64,000 nucleotides of DNA. It comes from Halictus rubicundus (lineage: Eukaryota; Arthropoda; Insecta; Hymenoptera; Halictidae). The stretch's first letter is position 1, and each line of letters starts with the position of its first letter. Below the pieces are notes generated by a model. That model was given only the letters and a program-made list of their open reading frames with translations. It was not told the DNA's origin and did no database searches. The position numbers and the translations under genes are program-made. Shown here piece by piece: positions 55,701 to 64,000 of the stretch. Where the stretch lies: NCBI RefSeq assembly GCF_050948215.1, contig NC_135158.1, forward strand, positions 10,215,822-10,279,821, in the 5' to 3' direction.

Positions 55701-58700
55701 TTTAGGAAACAAAAGTGACCACTTTTAAACTGCTCATTGCAATATTGAAGCGTCAATTTGTCAAGATTTTGACCCTTGCAAGTCCATATACGTATATTGC
55801 AGAGAGATTCTCTTAATTTCGAGAGATTTAGTGTTCGTATCGAAAAAAAGGTTCTGGACAGACGTAGCAAGGACATGTAGAAACACGGTGGTATGCATTT
55901 TTAATTGATTACTTACTTATTTAAGACGTAAAATGTCTGGAAAAAAGTCACAGCGTAACATATCATGACTGTGAAGACCAAATGCCTGCCGGCCCCCTTA
56001 AGAATCGTCGTGATTGTTTCGTTTCAGTCCCCCTGAGATACGTAATTCTTATTTCGGCCGGGATAGAACTGAATCAAAAAGGTTTATAACGAGACCGCCC
56101 CCTTAACAAGATTGTCATAGTCACCGGAAAAGATAAAACCAAGTCGTAAAATTTGCTCGGGCATAAAGGTCCCGAAGATCGCTCGGGGCCGCAGCAAGTG
56201 CCCCGGTTGAAATTGGCCTTGCATTAGTTTTGCTATAAAAGCTAGCGTTCATAAAACGGATCGTCGTCTGCAATACGTTCTGTCTACAAACACGAACCCC
56301 CGGTTCCGTGTGTATGGCCTGGACAGGCGTTCGGCGGAGGAAATTTCATTAACGGGCGGTATGCTCTAATCACGCCGATGCAGAGCGAAATATCGAGATC
56401 GAGCTATATTTTCATTATAAAATGTTCGCTCCTGTGCGCGCTGCCTCGGGCACGTCAATAAAACCGACCTGCATCTACCAGCAAATTTGTCTTTCGGCTT
56501 CGAAAAAGCCTCGTTTTTAGAGGCTCGGTAATACCTCGATACAGGGTGACCTGTCCAGCGAACGGACACTTAGCTGCAGGCCCGTTGAAATTAGTATTCG
56601 CAAATCGTTATTTAATTTTCATGGTCACTTACGGGCTTCGTTCCTCGAGCTCTTGCTGTATCTTGCACATCCAAAATACGTATTAGCTTTATCGCGAAAT
56701 GGTCACGTTACTGCGGCACAAAACTACAATTTATATGCATTTGCTCGGATACTTCTGGGCGAGAGTGTACCTCTCGCGTATGTGCATAGCTTTCATGAAA
56801 ATCGGGTTGTGTAACTTGACTATGTTCCCTCGCAAGTTAACTAGCTGGTAGAACACACTATCAGAGTGCCTAAGTAATGCCGTCGATCACGATCCTATAG
56901 AAAATAGATGACTATTCTGTAAAGCAAGCTTGACGGTTTGTAACGACAGTGTCGCTAACTTGGACACTTAGGAGATCCAACATGACTTTCCACGTGTATT
57001 CTATCAACAACTTCTGAAACAATAGGTCCGAGCCCGACCCAAAACTGGCTTGTTGAATTTCATTATTAAGCTTTCAAGAGCGTCATTTTACGACTTGGTT
57101 ATATTTGTTTTTCCGAACCGTGCGTACATCACAAGATGATTAATGTGTTCTCTTTTGTTCAGTACATGAGCATGCTCGTAGCGCTAATTGTCACAGAGCT
57201 GGTCTTCGCCGCGGTAGGCGGAGTGATGACCTTCCGAATCCTTTCCGGGTTAGAAGGAAGACTAATTAGCAAATTGGCCAACGACTATGGCCACGAACCG
57301 ACCAGCGATATAGCTTTCAGCAACAGTCTCGACTTTGCGCAATATAAGGTATCATATGGCCTAATAATAGGGATCGATTATCTATTCTTAGAGCATGTTT
57401 ATCATACTTGAACTATGTTCTGCATGTGCTTCGTACAGTTTCATAGTTCGTATACTGAAAGGTAACGATGCTGTGAGGTAGTGCTGTCCGCGATCACATA
57501 AACATAGCTGTTCGGTTCAATCGATAAACTTTCCCTCCAATCTTAACGTAGTTTTGCAGGATGCTAGGGGCTCTTGTTGCTATAGACCTCGGAATTGCCA
57601 TACGTAGCATAGGTCAGTCAGGGAACTCAGCTCGTACAAGGCTTCTGAGATTGATTCTCACAGAAGAAAAACTTTCCTTCACTTGTTAGTATCAGTTCCG
57701 TTTCCTCTTTTATTAGACCTCGCAGAGTTTAGACTGCTTAAAACTAGTTTTCGTCGATTGCAAGATATCAAACAGATATAATTAACTCGGTTATATAGTA
57801 GGTATATAGTTATATAGTCGGTATATAGTAGGTTAGATAAAGTTCTGATAAGCTAGTATTACGTATTACAATTATGTTTGATTCCTTGTGTTTGTGACTT
57901 TAATTATTTCGAAGAGTGCTAACATTTTCCAAGAAAGAATTCATTAAATCACGAAAAATTATTATACCATAATTCGAAAAGGTTGAACTTCATCTTCTGG
58001 AACCAAAAACTTTCAAATTCTTTTTACATAATCCTGTAGATCTTGACAAGAAAATGCCAAAAAATCCAAGTTTCAATGCGAGGAATTTACTCGTTCATAA
58101 GTTAGGCGAGTTTAAGCGTGTTAATTGCTAAAAAGCTTTAACGAATTGCTGATTTAAGAAATTGCCAAATTGCGAAACCTGCTTACAATTGCACTCAATT
58201 TTAATTGGTATAAAAGTACCCTTCGCAGCATAATAATTCGTTCACATTATTCAAATTGCGTATAAAAGAATGTTGAATATCATCAGAACCGAAGAAGATA
58301 TTTCGGTGGCTACCATTAGGTTGGCAACGCTTCATGTTAACGTAGACATTTCCTGTCGAGAAGATTTAGTATACTGTTATTACGATTATGTTAGGATATG
58401 AAAATTCCAAGTCGTACTAAAATGATTGATTTGAAAAGTTTGAGATACGCTGCGTTTGACCGACAACCCGCATAAGCTTCCGCGCGATTACTTCGTGACC
58501 GTATTGTGTTAAGGTATTCTCGGGGCCAAGGACCTCTGCCTACTGACAATGTAAGTTTACTACCGCACTGCACCTCGTTACCTTCTATCATACATAAACA
58601 TGAAATTCGTTATTAGTTCTGGAAACAGGTCTCTGATAAATTGTTCATAAAGCGGTCAGCCGCGAAAGATCGATCGGCAATTCTTGAAAATTTTATTTCG

Positions 58701-60405
58701 CCCACGAATAACGCTTAATAGCGCACTTTGAGAACTGTCCGTCCATGCGTATCACGATGGCCCGAAGTGCATATAGCTGATTCCATTGCAGTTTAATTGC
58801 TGTGGAATACACGGGTATGGAGACTACAATGGTACGGCTTGGTGGCGAAATGCGCAATTTTCGGGGAACAGGAGGCAGGTCCCTCTCACGTGCTGCGTTT
58901 TAAAAAATACCGAGGTACGTTCTCCGACGATATTTCAAAACTTTTATAATAGATTCCTCTTTATTTCCCGTGAAATTTCCTGAATATGTATCCAAACATT
59001 AAATAAAATAAATGTTTCTGTTTACGTTTACAGTTACTGTGAAACCGATACAAATTTTCTATCCTTCGTGCAACGATAACGATTGCTCAAAACATTGCCA
59101 AAAAAAGAAACCCCCTTCAAATTTTATTATTTTCATATCTTAGAAAAGTGTTTCTCCTACCGTTTTGCCCGTAAATACATAAAATCCACAGTCCAGTCAA
59201 GATGTAGGACTTTGGATGTTAATAATAAAAACATTTTCCAACAGATAAAGAATACTGGAAGTCCAATGAGCGTCGTTTCGAGAGTGTTTCATAAAAATGT
59301 AAGTGATTCGATTGTCGTCCACGTTTGAAAACGTCGCGTCCGTTAAAAGCCTGTTTTGTTTGTAAGAAGACCGAGGAACCATGGCTAAATCCGAAACTAA
59401 AAGACGAGGCAGCGTGTCAACTGGAAGACGAAGAAGGCCACGAAGGATATCGTCACACAGTGGTAAGAACTCGTGAAATCCTGTTCGGTGAACAAAATCA
59501 ATAGAATGATTTTACGTACATAAGAATTTATTAAATATGTTAGCGGTGTCAACTGATTTCACGCGTTTCTGCACATTTTAATAGACTACACGCGCGCGTG
59601 CATTACACATGATTTTTTAATGCACAAAATACATGTCAAGACTTAATCTTGAATATATATTTTCATTAATGCACATAGCCGCAGATAATTAGCAACAATA
59701 CTACTAAGCTCCTTCAGTTGTTTTTTCCTTTCTGTCATACGTGCTTCAAAATACATCTATATTGTTGCACATGGCTCTTTTGGATTCTTTTCGAATCAGT
59801 TCACGCCAAAATTTATGTTCGTCACCGTATTTAACCTTTATTCGAGTTTGATGTTTAAATAATCAACACAGAAAGTGCAGAATCGATTACTTACAAACTC
59901 GAGTTGTAATTCATGTTTTTGAGTGCTCGGATGTCCAAATAGCTCCGTTTAAAATATTTTCAAATGCAGTCATAATGATTCACAAAATTATTGGTACAAT
60001 TTCAGTAATCATAAATACATATAGTAACAAGCGACACTTTGGTCGGTAAGTTTTCACACACGTCGAGACGTTACTGTAAACGTCGGTTTAACAAATGTAT
60101 CGCCGGAATCACACACGATCGTGCGTCATTTTTCGACTAAATGTGTTGCACCTACTCATGTTTATGTTCCCAAATGCTTGTAGGGTTGTCTCGATAAAGT
60201 CACCGGTTGGCTGCAGTACGAGAGCTTCACTTTAGTATTTTTGGGCATGGCGATGGCTGGTATACAAGTACGTTCCTTTCGAGCACGCTCCACTCGAATC
60301 GACTCGACGAAATTGATCGTGTGCGTACTTTTCTTTTTCCAGACGTTCGGCATAATAACATCGGCGTTCCTTTGTCGAACGATAAGAGACATGCAGGTGG
60401 ACTGA
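46688..60405 (+). CDS. Tetraspanin, gene span (7 exons)
   Basis: Four-pass membrane protein that organises membrane microdomains with integrins and other partners (family role). Joined exons give about 287 residues, normal for the family. Seen: TM1 (residues about 31-49), TM2 followed by the signature GCWAALREN, TM3 (about 106-129), a large extracellular loop with FNCCG, PLTCC, AACQ and GC (six cysteines), and TM4 (about 251-278) with a short tail RTIRDMQVD. All internal joins are phase 0 with GT-AG borders. The insect Tsp subtype cannot be named with confidence. It is convergent with the carbonic anhydrase downstream. The first exon is inferred; the other six are secure. Confidence 0.9.
46790..54544 (+). 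other. Tetraspanin first intron
   Basis: 7.8 kb. It contains one TA-flanked MITE (50642-50832), a short tandem of taaatgttg-like units (about 49950-49980) and a lone CACCCTGTA end (about 53671-53680). Overlapping open frames near 52970-53350 are unassigned. The rest is AT-rich with nothing recognised. Confidence 0.6.
50642..50832. mobile_element. TA-flanked MITE, copy 2
   Basis: 191 bp between TA (50640-50641) and TA (50833-50834) in the first tetraspanin intron. The left end is cagtgtttactcgatatatg. It has the core ccccgcggcagtggggat and an AT-rich insertion (tttatttatttatta) absent from copy 1. Confidence 0.88.
54545..54757 (+). CDS. Tetraspanin exon 2 (TM1 end, small loop, TM2)
   Basis: 71 codons, phase 0 at both ends, acceptor tgttggatag, donor gtgagt. 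It encodes LAGCTVLVIGALLLLEPSK, the small extracellular loop, then TM2 (DTLLCLGFTVLTVGIFGCW) and the tetraspanin intracellular signature GCWAALRENQCILAT. Confidence 0.9.
55030..55212. mobile_element. TA-flanked MITE, copy 3
   Basis: 183 bp, opposite orientation to copies 1 and 2. Right flank TA (55213-55214), left flank AA. Ends cagtgatttctctatatatg and, on the minus strand, cagtgaactctcgatatatg. Core atccccactaccgcgggg. It lies inside the TTAAGGGG element at 54923-56106. Confidence 0.88.
55371..56005. repeat. Long inverted repeat (about 210-bp arms)
   Basis: Arms 55371-55580 and 55799-56005 are inverted copies with moderate divergence. Shared blocks include ttaagggggccggc, aattaaaaatgcatacca and tttttttcgatacgaacact. 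The spacer of about 218 bp has no recognised content. Confidence 0.85.
57163..57348 (+). CDS. Tetraspanin exon 3 (TM3, start of large loop)
   Basis: 62 codons, phase 0, acceptor tcttttgttcag, donor gtatca. It encodes TM3 (YMSMLVALIVTELVFAAVGG) and the first helix of the large extracellular loop, ending NSLDFAQYK. That end leads straight into FNCCG of the next exon. Confidence 0.9.
57349..58791 (+). other. Tetraspanin intron
   Basis: 1.4 kb, AT-rich. It has a small imperfect tandem of a ggtatatagt-like unit at about 57788-57833. Nothing else recognised. Confidence 0.7.
58792..58914 (+). CDS. Tetraspanin exon 4 (large loop, CCG motif)
   Basis: 41 codons, phase 0, acceptor ttccattgcag, donor gtacgt. 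It carries the diagnostic FNCCGIHGYGDYNGTAWW and PLTCCVLKNTE, four of the six loop cysteines. NGT is a possible N-glycosylation site. Confidence 0.95.
58915..59369 (+). other. Tetraspanin intron
   Basis: About 455 bp, AT-rich, ending in a tandem acceptor (see exon 5). No other feature. Confidence 0.7.
59370..59462 (+). CDS. Tetraspanin exon 5 (large loop)
   Basis: 31 codons, phase 0, donor gtaaga. It encodes TEEPWLNPKLKDEAACQLED and then EEGHEGYRHTV, including the fifth loop cysteine. The acceptor is a tandem AAGAAG. Using the upstream AG would start the exon at 59367 and add one lysine; either keeps frame. Confidence 0.87.
59463..60183 (+). other. Tetraspanin intron
   Basis: 721 bp, AT-rich, nothing recognised. 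Confidence 0.75.
60184..60267 (+). CDS. Tetraspanin exon 6 (loop end, TM4)
   Basis: 28 codons, phase 0, acceptor caaatgcttgtag, donor gtacgt. It starts with the conserved final loop cysteine (GCLDKVTGWLQYES) and enters TM4 (FTLVFLGMAMAGIQ). Confidence 0.93.
60343..60405 (+). CDS. Tetraspanin exon 7 (end of TM4, tail, stop)
   Basis: 20 codons and TGA (60403-60405), acceptor cttttctttttccag. It encodes TFGIITSAFLCRTIRDMQVD: the rest of TM4, a juxtamembrane cysteine that may be palmitoylated, and a short basic tail. The intron before it is 75 bp. Confidence 0.93.
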   Translation, partial: TFGIITSAFLCRTIRDMQVD

Positions 60406-61282
60406 GGTCGGCCTGTTCACACTTACGAAGAACTCGGAACGGGTCGACTAAACGTTACCACAGCCCGTTCACCAGTGACGATTTTTATAATCCGAACTAT
60501 TCGATCGTGGGAACAACGACACTGACGATAATGACCGGTTATTACACGTTTTTTCGTAAGCGAACGACGACGCCTGGCTCCGTTACATATTCTAATTTAC
60601 AGAAACACAAGATGGTTGCGAAGTTTACTGTACGATAGAAAGCTGCGCTTGCTCGAAACCTTATAAAGCCATTCCCGTCCCTTCAATGTGTTTCATCGCG
60701 AAATATGGTACCAATTCGAATAAGAACGGAGCATCTATTACTGTCTACGTAAATGTTACTCGCGTTCATTCCGCGTACAAATGTCGTGATGTTGATCTCT
60801 CATGAAAACACTCGAACATCATTGCGGTGCCATTGTCGCAAATATTGAGATATATCATGAATTCATACTTACGGTGAATCACTTTAATATTTCCACTCAC
60901 GGTACACGGACGGTAATCACACATGTTTTTATCTGAAATAATATTTCCATTAGGTAGAAAGAAACTTCTGAATGACCACTGTGTCTTGCAAATGGTGCGA
61001 ACAATTTTTATTTGACTGATTAACAATCTTACGAAGATCCGTATAATTTGTGGGTTAAACATTAAAATGATTTTCGACGTATCCTACACAGTTTTGTCAA
61101 TATAATTTTCCAATAACGAATGAAAGGGGAATGAAATGCTGTCGTGTCAAATTGTTCGGCTATTTTATTCAAAATGAAAATTATGAGAACACACTGATGC
61201 CCAAATATTAAAGTAATTCGCTATAGGAATCTGTTTGTAAATACGTGGGGTGACGACGAGAAATCGTGAAGAGAACGAGACA

Positions 61283-61790
61283 GTTGTGCGATAGGGTGGA
61301 CCTTAGCTATAGGGGTCAAAAGGTTTTTCGTCTCACCCCCCTGAATCGTGAGACTTGGTGAGACAATGATGCGTGCAAAATTTGAAAGCAATCGGACCGC
61401 GGGAACCCGTGCCGTATTTGCGATAAACTTGACAATTTTTTAATGAATTTATGTAATTCTCCAACACAACTGTATTTCGTCATTTCGGAAATATCTTTAA
61501 ACATTTTTTGAAGAAGTGACAATGCCTTAGACGAATAATGATGAGATTTATGTGTTAAAAAAACATTCAAAAATGTTTAACGATGTTTCCAAAATAACAG
61601 TTCTTTGAAAATGACATGAAAGTTTGAAAATTTACAAAATTTAACGCAAATGCGCTACCGTTTCCTGTTGTTCGATATCTTCCAAATTTTACACACATCA
61701 TTTTCTCACCAAGTCTCACAGTTTAGGGGGGTAAGACCAGAAAAAATCGAAAGTTGCAAAATAAGGACCGCCCTCTTGTGCAAACGCAAC
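61283..61790. repeat. Inverted-repeat (fold-back) element
   Basis: Arms at about 61283-61430 and 61643-61790 are inverted copies, strongest over tctcaccaagtctcac and aggggggt, with weaker matching outwards (aaggtccaccct against aaggaccgccct). There is no coding capacity. It lies between the 3' ends of the convergent genes. Confidence 0.7.
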
Positions 61791-63328
61791 CGGGAAAGTT
61801 GTTTTTGTTTTTCATCGAGGGAGTGGAGAAATTTCTACGCATTGGCACACGTACAGTGGATACAAAAAGTATTTGAACACTTTTACGATTTGCGAAAAAT
61901 CGTCGATATTTTAATTATGTGATAGTTTCGTTAGAAAAAATAGTAGAACCATGAACTTGGTCTCATTTTAAAGCTTGAGACTTCTACTTTCACTGTGTAC
62001 CATTCGTTTCTACTTAAAAAAGTTTTGCACGATGTAACGAGTGTAAAACTGAAGGGACATTTTCCCTCGAGAATACCACCGATCGAAGCGTCTTTGAAAA
62101 CATTGACAAATTTTGTTGACGATCGAATCAATGATAGATTTGAGGACTGAAGCCTCCGCTTTGGAACGACGTAAAAAAACTTCATGTGTGATTTTTTAGA
62201 GCCGTTTTATTAAGCTTTTAATGAGAGGTGTACTGCTAAGTTTACAGTAATATAGTGTACACTATGAGAACTTGTTGCTCATTTTTGTTCTATAAAACAG
62301 TGAAAAAACATCGTATAACGATTTTCAAGAGGTCGTTGCAAAGAGGAGTCTTCGACCTTGCAATCTGTGGTAGATTCAGCCACGGAAAAAAATTTTCCAA
62401 TATTTTCACAGGGCTTTGCATTTGTAACATTTTTTAGGAAGAATGGGTCTTCGGTTTCCCACATTATGCGAAAATATCTTAGAGGAAAATGAGCAATGGT
62501 TCCCCGAGAGGAGAAGCATCGAGCATTAAAACTAGTCCAAAATTTATTTTTGATTTTTCACGAAATTACCACAGGTGAAATGTTGTCAATATTTTCCAGA
62601 ATCGAAAATTTAGTGCTCGAACAGTTCTTGCGTCCACTGTACATGTTTTCAACAACGTTGCGATTTTTTACGTGAGAAGTTAATTCCGTCGACGAGTGAA
62701 TGTACGAGATATCGATGTATATGTGTGCGGTAGAAATTAATAGTTGCGTACCAGTCGCTTGAAACGAAGCGGACGAAAGCGTCCCCTGAGTTAGTCTCTC
62801 TATAAAATCGAACAAGACGTCTCTTGTGTTTTTGCGAGTAATCTCGACGACGAAAATCTATTACAATAACTTGTGCCAAATGAAATGTACCTTGCGATAA
62901 GCGAATCTAACTCTGTTATACTTTTATTTTCTTATGGCGTATTATTGAACAGAACTTTTGGCGCATTCGTAAGATATAGGTAGACAAATAATAAAATTAT
63001 TGCTCCCCATACGTGATATTTATTTGACACTTACATCACACTCTCCAGTAACGTTGCGTACCGTAGTCAACCGTTTGCCTGTACGTGAAATGTTGTTTTC
63101 TCGAAAACCGAAGAGATACGCCTGACATTCTTCAATAGTGATTTGTACGTTGACCGTATTGTCGTTTCGGTTTCTCTGTAAAGTTTTACATAAATCTCTA
63201 CTTTTAATAGCACTTAGTGGCTTCAAAAGCATCCGTGAATAAATTCTCTCAAAAAAAATGATCTGTACACTTAAGTTATACGAATTGTTGGAAATTAATA
63301 GAATAAAGACGCAATAAAGTTTTCGTAT

Positions 63329-63344
63329 TTTATTAAAATTTATT
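63329..63344 (-). terminator. Possible poly(A) signals of the carbonic anhydrase gene
   Basis: Two AATAAA hexamers on the minus strand (complement of 63339-63344 and 63329-63334) lie about 240 and 250 bases after the stop codon. That is a usual distance. The hexamer is frequent in AT-rich DNA, so the assignment is weak. Confidence 0.3.
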
Positions 63345-63582
63345 GTTCTCTCTGACACATTTAGCGACAGATTTTCTGTAATTTCTTTGTGTCGACCGTG
63401 TTATTGAAAACACTTATGCACGGCTATAGCCATTGCTTTCTATTGTTAAGTCTTGGAAGTTGAACTGCAAAAAGCGACATTTCATACAAAGAAATATAAT
63501 CTCACAATAACAATATTAGTACAAAGTGAACGTTTAGACACGATTGAGATTACACTAACATTTTGCTGGACATGTTACATAA

Positions 63583-63684
63583 TTATTCGTAAAAATAGAC
63601 GTTACGATCGTTGACCTGTTGGACAGGTCTGCAGTTGAAAAGAATGGGCCCGTTCGGCGAGTAAAGTGTTCGAAATTGTGCAAC
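63583..63684 (-). CDS. Alpha carbonic anhydrase, last exon
   Basis: 33 codons and TAA (63583-63585), entered in phase 0 after acceptor ttaatttttaatgcag. It encodes VAQFRTLYSPNGPILFNCRP, then VQQVNDRNVYFYE. The NCRPVQ...NDR..Y pattern is the conserved C-terminal NFRPxQ(P/x)LNGRxVY strand of alpha carbonic anhydrases. Confidence 0.9.
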   Translation of the reverse strand, partial: VAQFRTLYSPNGPILFNCRPVQQVNDRNVYFYE

Positions 63685-63760
63685 CTGCATTAAAAATTAA
63701 TGTTAACAGTACCACAAAGATATTTTCCTGAATGATTCCTGCAAAAATCATTTTTTTTAC
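63685..63760 (-). other. Short intron of the carbonic anhydrase gene
   Basis: 76 bp with donor gtaaaa and acceptor tgcag on the minus strand; phase 0. Confidence 0.85.
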
Positions 63761-64000
63761 CTGATACGAGGATATAGCGATCGGTTCAGGGTGCAAGATC
63801 CAAGTGACTATTTCGCTGCAAGGTGGTTGAGTGAGGGAACCGTTGTAATTGTAATAATTCCTCTCGAAGGGTGAGAAAAACCATTCGAGAGGAAAGGGTG
63901 CGATGTGAACCTTAGTTCCTGGCTGATCGATTCGCCATAAGTTTGTTACAATGTGGTCCAAATAGGGATTATCGGCATTCGTGATCTGCGGATACAACAA
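63761..64000 (-). CDS. Alpha carbonic anhydrase, C-terminal half exon, cut by window end
   Basis: 80 codons open to the window edge on the minus strand. It encodes NPYLDHIVTNLWRID, HIAPFPLEWFFSPFERNYYN, YNGSLTQPPCSEIVTWILHP and EPIAISSYQ. GSLT-x-PPCSE-x-VTW is the alpha carbonic anhydrase signature: the gatekeeper threonine (T199 in CA2 numbering) is present, and the next residue, usually threonine, is glutamine. The zinc-binding histidines lie upstream, outside the window, so catalytic competence cannot be judged. Alpha carbonic anhydrases interconvert CO2 and bicarbonate; whether this one is secreted is unknown. Confidence 0.93.

Larger units (their letters stand above)
54923..56106. mobile_element. 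Putative composite element with TTAAGGGG ends
   Basis: Left end ttaaggggacagtctcg and right end, on the minus strand, ttaagggggcggtctcg: 17 bp of inverted ends with two differences. Inside lie MITE copy 3 and the long inverted repeat at 55371-56005, whose own ends also begin with cttaaggggg. The layering suggests repeated insertion of related elements. No target duplication is clear. Confidence 0.5.
54758..57162 (+). other. Tetraspanin intron with nested repeats
   Basis: 2.4 kb. About half is a putative element with TTAAGGGG ends (54923-56106) containing a TA MITE and a long inverted repeat. Positions 56107-57162 show no recognised feature. Confidence 0.7.
60406..63582. other. Intergenic region between convergent genes
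   Basis: 3.2 kb holding the 3' UTRs of both flanking genes, which converge here. It contains a roughly 500-bp element with long inverted arms (61283-61790). The remaining open frames are short, overlap on both strands and show no family. Confidence 0.7.

Noticed and set aside
60207..60638. 143-codon plus-strand frame over the last tetraspanin exons
   Set aside because: Different frame from the tetraspanin exons and reads through their splice sites; no homology.
1..64000. tRNA, rRNA, CRISPR or bacterial operon features
   Set aside because: None was recognised by eye; repeats here are transposon-like, not CRISPR-like. A covariance-model scan would be needed to exclude small RNA genes.

Overview
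This is a eukaryotic window, AT-rich with long introns, large intergenic gaps and many decayed transposons. Everything recognisable is arthropod-like. The genes and the mariner/piggyBac/hAT/MITE content suit an insect, perhaps a hymenopteran, but the species cannot be fixed from the sequence alone.

Positions 1-39863 hold most of one large plus-strand gene, the insect Cad99C cadherin (orthologue of vertebrate protocadherin-15). The window opens inside an intron. Signal peptide, EC1 and the start of EC2 lie upstream. Seventeen exons (3792-39863) encode 1434 residues running EC2 to EC11, a membrane-adjacent MAD12-like domain, one transmembrane helix and a cytoplasmic tail ending in a class I PDZ ligand (TTEL). 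All exon joins keep frame with GT-AG borders. The first 13 introns are phase 0. A 17-kb intron contains a candidate alternative first exon (17718-17801) with a signal-peptide-like start.

Positions 39864-46687 are intergenic, ending in a GC-rich, GAGA-rich probable promoter. A plus-strand tetraspanin follows (about 46688-60405, seven exons, about 287 residues). The last six exons are secure and the first is inferred. Positions 60406-63582 separate it from a convergent minus-strand alpha carbonic anhydrase, of which only the two C-terminal exons (63583-64000) are inside the window.

Mobile DNA fills the introns. There is a near-complete but dead mariner (34316-35579) and a second mariner relic (about 8390-8600). 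A piggyBac relic (22446-24403) has a LINE fragment inserted in it, and a TTAA MITE (14433-14650) shares its ends. A second LINE fragment of the same family lies at 12599-12966, and a hAT relic at about 6700-7425. Three copies of a TA-flanked MITE (CAGTGAA ends), several CAGGGTG-ended elements and several long inverted repeats complete the set. No tRNA, rRNA or CRISPR was recognised.
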